A stretch of 64,000 nucleotides of DNA from Anaerolineae bacterium. GTDB lineage: Bacteria; Chloroflexota; Anaerolineae; Aggregatilineales; Phototrophicaceae. The position numbers were made by a program, and so were the translations under genes. The stretch lies in the NCBI GenBank assembly GCA_022823945.1, contig JAJEBK010000048.1, forward strand, positions 80,323-144,322, in the 5' to 3' direction. Of the stretch, positions 27,626-35,953 are shown one piece after another. The notes below the pieces were generated by a model. The model had not been told where the DNA came from and ran no database searches. It saw nothing but the letters and a program-made list of their open reading frames with translations. Each line of letters starts with the position of its first letter. The stretch's first letter is position 1.

Positions 27626-28764
27626 GCGGGCGCTTCCCCAAGTTGTCGACTGCGCAATACGAGAATCTGCTGCGCTTGCCCAGTGGGCGTGTCCGCTGCG
27701 TCATCGATACCGATACGCGCAACGAAATCGACGATCAATTTGCGCTGGCTTGGGCGCTGCTTTCGCAGGACACCTTGCAGATTGAGGGCATCTACGCCGC
27801 GCCCTATTCGTTCTTGCGCCGCCTGGACGAGTTGCGCGCCGCCGACCGGGCACGTCAAAATCCCGCAGCGGCGACAGACGAAGAACGCGCCCTGCTGCCC
27901 AAGTATCAGAACCAGCTGCAGCGACTGGATGCCGCTGGCACAGACATCAACGACCTCGCGCAGATCGATCCACAAAGCCTGATCATGGTCAAACCCGGGC
28001 GGGGCATGGAGCTTAGTTATCGCGAGATCCTGCTTTGCTGCGAGAAAATGGGCATGAATTGCGCCGACAAAGTGTTTCGCGGAGCAGATCGCTATCTACA
28101 ATCGCTGGACGCGCCAGTCGAGAGCGCAGCGACAGCCCATCTGATTGCGCAGGCGAGAACGGCATCGCCCGAGTCGCCACTGTATGTGCTGGCGGTCGGC
28201 GCGCCCACCAATGTGGCATCGGCGCTGTTACTGGCACCAGAACTCATCGAGCGCATCGTAGTGGTCTGGACAGCTGGCTATCCGACCACTGTGATGGATC
28301 TCGAGCAGCCATCTTTTAATATGGAGCAGGATATATTCGCTTCGCAGCTGCTATTTGATAGTGGCGTGCCGCTGGTCTATATCCCCGGTTTTCATGTCGG
28401 CGCGCAGTTGAGCCTGTCCCTGCCCGAGATGGAAACGTGGGTGCGCGGCAAAGGCGCAATCGGCGATTATCTGCACTGGCTCTACATGCACAATCCGCAT
28501 TACCCATGGCAGGGCCTCAGCGGGCACTTCGCGCGTAGCTGGATCATCTGGGACCTGGTCAATATCGCCTGGCTGCTGGAGCCGGGCTGGCTACCTTCGC
28601 ACATCACCGATGCGCCCTGGCTAAGCGCCGATTGTCGCTGGCTGCGGCATGGCGCACCCCGCCATCCTATCCGCGAGGCGCTGGATATCAACCGCGATGC
28701 CATCTTCCAGGATTTCTTCGGCAAGCTGGCCGGAATGACCCTCGACAAGTCAGGGGGAGGCTGA
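27622..28764 (+). CDS. Nucleoside hydrolase-like protein
   Basis: 380 residues. The N-terminal motif RCVIDTDTRNEIDDQFA is a variant of the DTDxGxDDxxA calcium and ribose site of inosine-uridine hydrolases. YVLAVGAPTNVASALLLAPE and the NMEQD segment match later family blocks. These enzymes split the N-glycosidic bond of ribonucleosides or related compounds. ATG 27622 overlaps the CoA-transferase stop. The last residues (TLDKSGGG) are encoded by a GC-rich repeat half-unit (gacaagtcagggggagg), so the natural C-terminus has been altered by repeat sequence. Confidence 0.85.
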   Translation: MSGRFPKLSTAQYENLLRLPSGRVRCVIDTDTRNEIDDQFALAWALLSQDTLQIEGIYAAPYSFLRRLDELRAADRARQNPAAATDEERALLPKYQNQLQRLDAAGTDINDLAQIDPQSLIMVKPGRGMELSYREILLCCEKMGMNCADKVFRGADRYLQSLDAPVESAATAHLIAQARTASPESPLYVLAVGAPTNVASALLLAPELIERIVVVWTAGYPTTVMDLEQPSFNMEQDIFASQLLFDSGVPLVYIPGFHVGAQLSLSLPEMETWVRGKGAIGDYLHWLYMHNPHYPWQGLSGHFARSWIIWDLVNIAWLLEPGWLPSHITDAPWLSADCRWLRHGAPRHPIREALDINRDAIFQDFFGKLAGMTLDKSGGG

Positions 28765-29210
28765 ACACGCGAATTTGGTCGCTGGGTAAGCGGATGTAAC
28801 AGCTTGGCTCAGTCTAAGCCGCTGCATTTTCCAGCGAATCTGTCCACAAGCCGACAGCTGCCAGCCCATTCATCTTGGCGCGATGATGCAGCGCCGCTTG
28901 CGCAGCCGGCACGTATCCAACTTCCAGCCGCCGCTCTTCAGCACAGGGTGGTGGGAGGCAAATCACGCGCATACGATTCCATATCCGCTTGCCTTGGCTC
29001 CCCTCTCCGACTCGTCAGGAAGCGGCTGGGGGTGGGGTTAGAAAGAGAGCCATCCACTGATTTCAGACACTCCCGAGACTGCGCGGCTTTTGACTTCACA
29101 TAGCATATCGACTATGCTCAGCGCAGATTTGCGCAAACGCTTTAGAATTGCCCGGTCTTTACCACATTCACAGGATCGACATTGTTTTCGCTCAACCGAG
29201 TGACCATCTC
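28765..29210. other. 445-base region with a duplicated aldolase fragment and repeats
   Basis: Apart from the 99-bp aldolase fragment (28814-28912), it holds a GC-rich repeat half-unit (28995-29042, ctctccgactcgtcaggaag then cggctgggggtgggg). I see no gene. The remaining sequence up to the thiolase-fold gene shows no promoter I would defend. Confidence 0.6.
28814..28912 (-). pseudogene. Inverted partial copy of the class I aldolase gene (last 32 codons and stop)
   Basis: Read on the minus strand it encodes VPAAQAALHHRAKMNGLAAV, continues GLWTDSLENAAA and stops, identical in protein sequence to the end of the gene at 23201. Only two synonymous changes occur in 99 bases. Homology stops sharply at both ends: beyond 28912 the sequence is unrelated to the aldolase. 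It is therefore a truncated duplicate, not a gene. Confidence 0.9.
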
Positions 29211-30410
29211 ATGCCAGCTGCGCCCGTAATCGCCGCTGTCGGCTGCACGAAAATCGCCAGCGAGCACCGCGACTGCAACGCCCGCGACCTGTTGGCCGAT
29301 GCCCTGCTGGACTTGCTGGCGGATGCCGGTATGGATGGGCTGGATGCGGTCGAACATGGTCTGGCGAGCTACGAAAGCGACCACTTCAACATGCAGATGA
29401 CGCTGGGCGCAATCCTGCACGACACCATCGGCATGACGCCAAAGCCCGGCCTGCGCATCGAAGGCGGCGGAGCGACTGGCGCGCTGGCGCTGCGGACAGC
29501 CTGGGCGCATATCCAAAGCGGCTTGTGCGACTCCATCCTGGTGTATGGCGTCGAAAAGAACGGACGCGGCGTGTCGTCACGGACCGCCAACCAGCTCTTT
29601 GCCTTGTCTGCCGATGTCGACTGGGAGACAGCTATCGGCGGAACATATACCGGCTTCTATGCAGCGATGATGCGCGCGCATATGGCGCAATATGGCACGC
29701 GCGAAGAGCACTTTGCCCATGTGGCGGCGCGCAATCGTGGCAACGCGGCATTCAATCCGATCGCGCAGAAGCCCATGGACATCAGCATAGAAGATGTTCT
29801 GCGGTCGCGTCCGGTGGCTGAGCCCTACAAGCTGTTGGATTGCAGCCTGCTCAGTGATGGCGCGGCGTGTATACTGCTTGCCAGCGAAGCCTGGGCGCGC
29901 GAGCATGTGCCGGCTTTTGAAGCGCGTCCGCCGATCTTTTTCACGGGCACGGGCTGCGGCACAGATACCATGCGCCTGGGCGACCGCTACCCGCATATAA
30001 CCAACTTCCGCGCCAAGCAGCAGGCTGCGCAGGCAGCGTATGCCATGGCCGACATCGGCGATCCCCTGCGCGAGATCGATGTGGCCGAGCTCTATGACAG
30101 CTACAGCGGCGTGGAGATCCAGGCGGTGGAAGATCTGGGCTGGGTGGCGCGGGGCAACGGCGGAGCAGCTGTGGCGGACGGCGCATTCGATCTGGACGGC
30201 GCGCTGCCGGTCAATACCAGCGGCGGCTTGCTGGGGCGGGGCGCTCCGGTTGGCGCGACCGGCATCTTGCAAGCCATGGAAGTTGCCCAGCAGCTATGGG
30301 GACTTGCCGACCAGCGGCGACAGGTGGCGGGCGCAAAACGCGGCTTGACCGATACGCACGCCGGCATCGCCAGCATCAGCGTCGTCAATATCTTCGAGCG
30401 GCACGATTGA
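29211..30410 (+). CDS. Thiolase-fold protein lacking thiolase catalytic residues (Ltp2-like aldolase candidate)
   Basis: 399 residues with the overall thiolase/SCP-x pattern, but the three catalytic positions are changed. The nucleophilic Cys region reads EGGGATGALAL (residues 84-93, Gly where Cys is expected). The HDxF block reads LYDSYSG (294-300). The GHP motif reads GRGAPVGATG (342-351, Ala for His). Ltp2-type proteins, which cleave a carbon-carbon bond in acyl-CoA side chains, lack these residues and work with a DUF35 partner; just such a gene follows 30 bases downstream. A true thiolase is thus unlikely. The ATG at 29211 fits PVIAAVGCTKI, the family start. Confidence 0.85.
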   Translation: MPAAPVIAAVGCTKIASEHRDCNARDLLADALLDLLADAGMDGLDAVEHGLASYESDHFNMQMTLGAILHDTIGMTPKPGLRIEGGGATGALALRTAWAHIQSGLCDSILVYGVEKNGRGVSSRTANQLFALSADVDWETAIGGTYTGFYAAMMRAHMAQYGTREEHFAHVAARNRGNAAFNPIAQKPMDISIEDVLRSRPVAEPYKLLDCSLLSDGAACILLASEAWAREHVPAFEARPPIFFTGTGCGTDTMRLGDRYPHITNFRAKQQAAQAAYAMADIGDPLREIDVAELYDSYSGVEIQAVEDLGWVARGNGGAAVADGAFDLDGALPVNTSGGLLGRGAPVGATGILQAMEVAQQLWGLADQRRQVAGAKRGLTDTHAGIASISVVNIFERHD

Positions 30411-30440
30411 GCGCGGAAAACGCGGGCTTGAGAAACGAGC

Positions 30441-30953
30441 ATGTCTGACAAAGTAAGCAACTTGATCGACATCACAGAGCGCGAATCAGCCGCCGATGAT
30501 ATCTGGACGGACTTTCGCCCGATCGAGCGCATCACGCTGGAGCTAGCGCAGCGTTATCACTACAGCCTGGGCAAGCAATCGCGCTTTTTCATCGAACTGC
30601 AAAATCGGCGCTTTTTTGCGACAGCTTGTGGAAGCTGTGGGCGGGTGTGCGCTCCGCCGCGCCCGCTTTGTCCGGCTTGCCTGCAGCCTACCAACTGGCG
30701 CGAACTGACCGGTGAAGGCCGCCTGGAAACCTGGTCGACGCTGCATTTTTCGCCGGGCACGAATGCCGATGTCGCGGCGCTGCAAACGCCCTATGTGCTG
30801 GCTTATGTGCTGCTGGACGGGGCGGATACGCTCTTCCCGCATGTGCTGCGCGCGGAGGGCGAAAGCCTGCGGCGGGGCATGCGCGTGCGCGTTGCATACA
30901 ATGAAGGCCCGGTCAGCCACCCGATTCATCTGATGGTTTTCGTGCTTGCATAA
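30441..30953 (+). CDS. DUF35 OB-fold/zinc-ribbon acyl-CoA-associated protein
   Basis: 170 residues. A zinc ribbon is formed by C63/C66 (ACGSCG) and C77/C80 (LCPAC). An OB-fold follows (GRLETWSTLHFSPG to RMRVRVAYNEG). DUF35 proteins bind acyl-CoA and pair with thiolase-fold enzymes, as with the archaeal HMG-CoA synthase complex and the ChsH2-Ltp2 aldolase. Position directly after a thiolase-fold gene supports a two-subunit complex. No hydratase (MaoC) gene is seen beside it, unlike in steroid degradation clusters. Confidence 0.88.
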   Translation: MSDKVSNLIDITERESAADDIWTDFRPIERITLELAQRYHYSLGKQSRFFIELQNRRFFATACGSCGRVCAPPRPLCPACLQPTNWRELTGEGRLETWSTLHFSPGTNADVAALQTPYVLAYVLLDGADTLFPHVLRAEGESLRRGMRVRVAYNEGPVSHPIHLMVFVLA

Positions 30954-31062
30954 CGGGCGATTCACTGCCCTGTCCAGTTTTTCGGGACCACTACAGTGAT
31001 TTTTTGGCGCTCTTCGCACTGGTTTTTCAGTTCCAGCAAACGTGTCCTGTCCTCAGGACGAG

Positions 31063-32175
31063 TCAGGCGGAGGCTGCCGAGCCAAGCGTCGCCCAGCCAG
31101 CCTGCAGTCGCGCCGCCGTTTCGTCCCAGATGCGGACGCCGGTTGTGGCATCAGCCGCTTCGATATTGCAAGCCGCCACAGCGCAAGCCCAGCGAGCGCA
31201 AGCTGCCGCATTCATCCCGCGCAGCAGCGCCGCCAACAAGCCCGCATAAGCCGCATCGCCCGCGCCGGTCGTGCCAACCACCTGCACCGCAAAAGCCGGC
31301 TGCCAGACCTGCGCGCCAGCCCAATCTTGCGTCGAGCCGCCGAGCGCGGACAGAAACGCCAGCCGCCCATGATCGACCGAAGCCCGCAAGTACAAGCCGC
31401 GCTCGCCCAGCTTGAAGCCGGTTATGCCCACGCCCATCGCCAGCAATTCATCCGCCAGCGCCGCCAAGTAATCGCCCGTCAATCTGTCGAACAGGCGGCC
31501 TCGCCAGCGCTGCAAATCGTCGCGGCGTAGCATGTACATGATCTCTTCAATGCTGGGCACAAAAATATCGACGAGGGGCAGGCAGCGGCGCAGCACCTCG
31601 CTCCAGTTTGCTCGTCCGCTGGCAGAATCGGGCGGTGGCAGAGACATGTCGATGGAAACTGCCGGGCAGCGCGCTTTCACCGCAGCCAGCAACCGCAAGA
31701 ATTCTGCGCCCTTATCTGCGAACAAACGCGGCAGCAGTGTGGGATAACCCAGATGAAAGAGCTTGCAGCCGTACAGCAAATCATAGTCGATGCTGTCTGC
31801 GCCATAATCGTTGTATACGCCGGTGTGCGTAAGCAGCGTGCGATCATGATTTTGTGGCTCGATGACAACAGTATAGGGGCTGGCCCCAGCAGGCACGATG
31901 CGGATATGCTCGCCCAGCCGCTCGCCGAACCCGCGCACATAATCAATGATGGCGCGCCCGACCCAGTCATCGCCGACCACGGCTTGCAGCGAAACCGCCA
32001 CGCCCAGCCGATGCAGCGCCAAGCCCGTATTGGAAACCGCGCCGCCTGTCGAATAGGCGATGCGGCCGATCTCGTAGACCTTGCCCGCGCCGATGACCTG
32101 GTCTGCCGTCAATGCCGACATATCCGGCAAGATATCCAGCGCGATGTGCCCGGCCACTACCGCGTCCGCCCGCAT
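31063..32175 (-). CDS. PfkB-family carbohydrate kinase
   Basis: A 370-residue ribokinase-fold protein that phosphorylates a sugar or nucleoside-like substrate using ATP. The N-terminal block is DAVVAGHIALDILPDM and the substrate block IAYSTGGAVSNTGLAL. The C-terminal signature GTTGAGDAAYAGLL contains the catalytic base Asp and the anion hole. ATG 32175 was chosen as the first codon before the conserved strand; the upstream frame comes from repeat DNA. It stands alone; the convergent DUF35 gene is separated by 109 bases. Substrate unknown. Confidence 0.9.
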   Translation of the reverse strand: MRADAVVAGHIALDILPDMSALTADQVIGAGKVYEIGRIAYSTGGAVSNTGLALHRLGVAVSLQAVVGDDWVGRAIIDYVRGFGERLGEHIRIVPAGASPYTVVIEPQNHDRTLLTHTGVYNDYGADSIDYDLLYGCKLFHLGYPTLLPRLFADKGAEFLRLLAAVKARCPAVSIDMSLPPPDSASGRANWSEVLRRCLPLVDIFVPSIEEIMYMLRRDDLQRWRGRLFDRLTGDYLAALADELLAMGVGITGFKLGERGLYLRASVDHGRLAFLSALGGSTQDWAGAQVWQPAFAVQVVGTTGAGDAAYAGLLAALLRGMNAAACARWACAVAACNIEAADATTGVRIWDETAARLQAGWATLGSAASA

Positions 32176-32228
32176 GAAACCTCCGCTTGTCGTGCAACTA
32201 AGTAAATCCAAGCAAGAAATACAAAGAA

Positions 32229-32311
32229 TTAACCACCGAGTACACCGAGTTGAAGAGAGTACACCGAGAGAAAAGCAAGGGTTTTTCTCTGTGCCTTTGC
32301 GCCGCGGTGGC
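32229..32311. repeat. Intergenic repeat of the CACCGAG/CTCTGTG family
   Basis: accaccgagtacaccgagtt, then agagagtacaccgagag, then ttctctgtgcctttgcgccg. The arms are partly complementary (caccgag... and ...ctctgtg). It occupies most of the 225-base space before the PfkB gene. Confidence 0.7.
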
Positions 32312-32400
32312 AAATTGTTGATTCACGACTTTCGCGCATTTGCTTGTGTCAAGCGATTATTGTAACCGCAGAGAGTTGTGAAAGGGGCGAGGCGAGCAAA

Positions 32401-33972
32401 TCAACTCGCGCATTGCATGGTCGCGCGCGTGATCAGGCAACGTTGGTTGGCCGGCACCTGGCTGTATTCGTGAACAAGCCCATCCAGCCAGCTGACGATG
32501 ACGCGCCGGATTTCGCTTTCGCCCAGCCCAAAATGCAGCGCAAGCTCTTCGCCCGCGCCCAGGCTCGAGCCGCTTTTCAGCTCGCGCATTTGCGTCAAGC
32601 CGTCGGCCGTTTCGACAGTCACGCGCGTGCCGATAGCATCCCGGTCTACGCCGTCACCGCCACGCAAGTCGAAGGCGATCCAGTTGTTCACCAAGCCAGC
32701 CACGCCGACATTCTGATACAGCCGATGCCCGCTGTCCCAGATCGTGAGGACATAGTCGATGCGCCCATCGCGGTCAAAGTCGGCGCTGGAAAAGCCCATG
32801 GTCGGCTCTTTGCCCGCGCTGAACAGCTCGCCCGGCACGGCGCGAAAACCGCCACCGGCCTGATTGTGATAGAGCCTGTCGGGATAGGCGTAGTGCATGC
32901 CGGCTTTGCCATAAATGGGCGAGATGCCGGTCGCCGCCAGATACAAGTCCAGCCAGCCATCGTTGTCATAATCGAAGAAGCTCGTGCCCCAGCCGACCGC
33001 CTCTCCGGTGTGATAAGCGACTCCGGCGCGTTCTGCCACATCGTCAAAGCGCCCATCGCCGTGATTTTCCAGCAGCGCCATAGACCGCACCATGTTGGAA
33101 AAGTACAGGTCGATATCGCCATCGTTGTCATAATCGCCGACAGCCAAGCCCATGCCATGCACGATTGTGTCTGCGCCCGCGACCGCCGAGACATTGCGAA
33201 AGCACCAGCCCGCGCAGCCCGCCCCATCGTTGCGCCACAGCACATTGCCCAGCGCGTTCACCGCTTTGTCGTTGACCACATACAAATCCAGGTCGCGGTC
33301 GTCGTCATAATCCAGCCAGCTGACAGCGAAACCCGCCCCCAGCAGCGCCTCGAAGCCCAGCAAGCCGCTGACATCGGTGAATGTGCCATCGCCATTGTTG
33401 TGATACAGCGTGTCGCGGCTTTGCGAAAAGTCGCTCGGCTCGCATTCGGGCAGGCAAGCCCAGTTGGTCACATACAGGTCGAGCCAACCATCTTCGTCAT
33501 AATCGCCCCAGGCAGCCGAGCTGGTCTTGCCGTTGTCGCCCACGCCAGCCGCCAGGGTTACATCGGCAAAACCCTCGCCAGCGAGATTGCGAAATAGCGA
33601 ATTGGTGCCCATATTCAGCACATACAGATCGCGCCAGCCATCGTTGTCATAATCCGCCCAGACCGCGCCGCCGCTGGGGATATCGGGCAGCTGCAACTGT
33701 TGGTTGTGGGGCGATACAACAAATTCGCCAGCGCCCAGATTGCGGTAGAGCGCGTTGGGGGCGAGGTTGCCCGCCACAAACAGATCAACCCAGCCATCGT
33801 TGTCATAATCCGCCCAGCCACTGCCAGCCGCCAGATAGCCATCGGGATAGGGTCCGGGCGCATCTTCATTCCAGATGGCGCGATGTGCGGCGTTGATGCC
33901 GGCACTTTGGCTGACATCGCTGAAGAGGATGCTGTCGCCCAGCAAGAAAAATAGCAGCAGAGCAGCGAACAT
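32401..33972 (-). CDS. Exported VCBS/FG-GAP repeat protein with C-terminal ASPIC/UnbV domain
   Basis: 523 residues. A hydrophobic N-terminus (MFAALLLFFLLGDSILF) is a probable signal peptide. There follow at least seven repeats of the type WADYDNDGWVDLFV, whose Asp/Asn-rich loops bind calcium in beta-propellers. The end is an ASPIC/UnbV domain (ALHFGLGESEIRRVIVSWLDG). Such proteins are secreted or surface-exposed; their function is generally unknown. It begins 36 bases after two LolD-type ATPase genes on the same strand, so it may be the exported partner of that transporter. Confidence 0.88.
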   Translation of the reverse strand: MFAALLLFFLLGDSILFSDVSQSAGINAAHRAIWNEDAPGPYPDGYLAAGSGWADYDNDGWVDLFVAGNLAPNALYRNLGAGEFVVSPHNQQLQLPDIPSGGAVWADYDNDGWRDLYVLNMGTNSLFRNLAGEGFADVTLAAGVGDNGKTSSAAWGDYDEDGWLDLYVTNWACLPECEPSDFSQSRDTLYHNNGDGTFTDVSGLLGFEALLGAGFAVSWLDYDDDRDLDLYVVNDKAVNALGNVLWRNDGAGCAGWCFRNVSAVAGADTIVHGMGLAVGDYDNDGDIDLYFSNMVRSMALLENHGDGRFDDVAERAGVAYHTGEAVGWGTSFFDYDNDGWLDLYLAATGISPIYGKAGMHYAYPDRLYHNQAGGGFRAVPGELFSAGKEPTMGFSSADFDRDGRIDYVLTIWDSGHRLYQNVGVAGLVNNWIAFDLRGGDGVDRDAIGTRVTVETADGLTQMRELKSGSSLGAGEELALHFGLGESEIRRVIVSWLDGLVHEYSQVPANQRCLITRATMQCAS

Positions 33973-34008
33973 GGATTCGTTTGCTCCTAATCCCTCCCCG
34001 GCCGGCTG

Positions 34009-34692
34009 TCAGGCGCTGGAGTGGATGCGACCGTCGCGCAGGCTGATCACGCGGTCGGCGTAGTCATCGGCGATCGGGTCGTGGCTGGAAAGCAAGATAG
34101 AAACGTCTTGCTGGCGCACGAAATCTTGCAACGCCGTCAGGATGTCGTGCGTGGTCTCGCTATCGAGCTCGCTGGTCGGTTCGTCAGCCAGGATAAGCTG
34201 CGGCTGCGCGACCAGGGCGCGGGCAATAGCGATGCGCTGCTGCTGCCCGCCTGACATTTCATAAGGACGATGATCGTAATAATCCAGCAAGCCAACCAGA
34301 TCCAGGCAAGCCAGGATGCGCTCGCGCCGTTCACCCCGCGGCACGCCACCCAAGCGCGCCATGACATCAAGATTTTCATAGGCAGAGAAGCTGGGCAGCA
34401 AACCCATCTGCTGAAAGACAAAGCCGATGCTGCTGCGCCGCCAACGGGTCCGCGCCGATTCGTCCAACTGCGAAATATCCTGGTCTTGAATCCAGATCTT
34501 GCCGCTGGTCGGGTCGTCCAGCCCGCCAAGGCAATTCAGCAAAGTGGTCTTGCCGCTGCCCGAGCGTCCGCGCAGCACAACGAATTGCCCGCGTTCGACC
34601 ACAAAACTCACATCTTGCAGGGCATGCACCGCGCCCGAATCGCTCGCATAGACGCGCCCGACCTCTTGTGCGGCGATAGCTGTGTCGTTCAT
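34009..34692 (-). CDS. ABC transporter ATP-binding protein, LolD/MacB type (second of pair)
   Basis: A 227-residue nucleotide-binding subunit. Walker [13 protein letters not shown]-loop FVFQQMGLLPSFSAYENL, signature MSGGQQQRIAIARAL, Walker B LILADEPTSELDSET and the H-loop SSHDP are all intact. The long FQQ loop and the overall length match the LolD/MacB group, which drives mechanotransmission through FtsX-like permeases. Its ATG overlaps the stop of the upstream ATPase (ATGA). No FtsX/MacB-type permease gene is in the window. Confidence 0.92.
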   Translation of the reverse strand: MNDTAIAAQEVGRVYASDSGAVHALQDVSFVVERGQFVVLRGRSGSGKTTLLNCLGGLDDPTSGKIWIQDQDISQLDESARTRWRRSSIGFVFQQMGLLPSFSAYENLDVMARLGGVPRGERRERILACLDLVGLLDYYDHRPYEMSGGQQQRIAIARALVAQPQLILADEPTSELDSETTHDILTALQDFVRQQDVSILLSSHDPIADDYADRVISLRDGRIHSSA

Positions 34693-35687
34693 GCCTGCCG
34701 CCTGCGCAGCCACTTGCGCCCACGCCCATCTTCGCCCGCGCGGATCTCTCGCTGCAGCTGGATCTCGGCTTGCGACGAAGTTTGTTCGAGGTTATGGGCT
34801 GGCCGGATGACGATGCCGCCATCATCAGTCATTTCCATCTCCACGCGGTTTGCAAAACCCAGTTCTTCGCGGAATTGTTTGGGGATTTGCAGGCGTCCGC
34901 TGCTGTCCAAAACGATGAGCTCTTCAAAGCGGTCTTCCCAGCTTGCCTCGGCTGTGGCATCGGCCGTCTGCTGGCTGCCGGCGCGACGGCGGACTGTCTC
35001 GCTGGCCAGCTTGCCATCGCGGATGGCCACCACCCGCCCGACATGCTGGGCGATCTGGGGGTCATGACTGACGATGCAGATGGTCAAGCCTTCCTCGCGA
35101 TTGAGCCGCCGGAAGAGCGCATAGACCTGGTCGGATGTCGTCGAGTCCAGCTCGCCGGTGGGCTCATCCGCCAGCAGCAGTTTCGGTTCGTTGGCCAGCG
35201 CCACGGCAATGGCGACGCGCTGCTGTTCGCCACCGGACAACTGCAATGGCTTGTGGTCGTAGCGGTCGCTGAGCTCGACCTTGTCCATGAGCTCGCGGGC
35301 GCGCCTGTCGATATCGCCGCCGGCTCGTCCCGCCAAGGTCATGGGCAGCTTGATATTGTCCAGCGCCGACAAATAGGGGATGAGGTTGCGGCTGCCCTGC
35401 TGCCAGACAAAGCCGACTTCTACCTGGCGATAGTTGGTCAGTTCGCGCGTGCTGAGTTTGAGCAAGTTTTCGCCATCGACCAGCACAGTGCCAGCCGAGG
35501 GGCGCGTCAAACCGCCCAGCACATTCATCAAGGTCGTCTTGCCGCTGCCACTCGCGCCGACAACCCCCACCAGCTCGCCTTCCATGACGGTGAGGTCCAG
35601 GCCTTGCAGCGCCATGACTTCAATATCGGCGACTTTGAAGATTTTGTACAAGTCCTGGCAGATGACAAAAGCGTCATTGTCGGGCAT
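34689..35687 (-). CDS. LolD/MacB-type ATPase fused to an AbrB/SpoVT-like domain
   Basis: 332 residues. Residues 1-225 are a complete ATPase: [16 protein letters not shown] (Walker A), [30 protein letters not shown] and the VSHDP loop. After a linker (about 226-257), residues 258-295 read as a swapped-hairpin AbrB domain: [20 protein letters not shown] then a [15 protein letters not shown] strand. AbrB domains usually dimerise and bind DNA; on an ATPase this could be a dimerisation or sensing element. The basic tail ([12 protein letters not shown]) follows. The fusion is one continuous frame. Role inferred; domain resemblance is from sequence pattern. Confidence 0.88.
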   Translation of the reverse strand: MPDNDAFVICQDLYKIFKVADIEVMALQGLDLTVMEGELVGVVGASGSGKTTLMNVLGGLTRPSAGTVLVDGENLLKLSTRELTNYRQVEVGFVWQQGSRNLIPYLSALDNIKLPMTLAGRAGGDIDRRARELMDKVELSDRYDHKPLQLSGGEQQRVAIAVALANEPKLLLADEPTGELDSTTSDQVYALFRRLNREEGLTICIVSHDPQIAQHVGRVVAIRDGKLASETVRRRAGSQQTADATAEASWEDRFEELIVLDSSGRLQIPKQFREELGFANRVEMEMTDDGGIVIRPAHNLEQTSSQAEIQLQREIRAGEDGRGRKWLRRRQA

Positions 35688-35812
35688 AGTTGCGCTCGTT
35701 TTGATGGCTGGCTAGGTCGCTCACGCTGTATTTAACCACACAGGTCGCCGCGGGCAAAGTGAGAATTGCGCGCGGAGTAGGAGTAAGCCCAATCAAGTAA
35801 TGAAAGAAAACT

Positions 35813-35885
35813 GAACCACCGAGTGCACCGAGTTGAAAGCGTCCACCGAGAGATTTATACCTCTGTGTTCTCTGTGTCGAAAAAT
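35813..35885. repeat. Intergenic repeat of the CACCGAG/CTCTGTG family
   Basis: aaccaccgagtgcaccgagt, a short spacer with caccgagag, then ctctgtgttctctgtgtcga. It has the same design as 32229-32311 and lies between divergent genes. Confidence 0.7.
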
Positions 35886-35937
35886 GCGCAATACTTTATT
35901 GGTTTCACTGGGAGGGGCTTCAAAATCATGCGCAGGC

Positions 35938-35946
35938 TGGCATAAT
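35938..35946 (+). promoter_or_regulatory. Extended -10 promoter, leaderless candidate
   Basis: TGGCATAAT followed by seven bases and the ATG at 35954, with no ribosome-binding site. Confidence 0.45.
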
Positions 35947-35953
35947 CGTCCCC

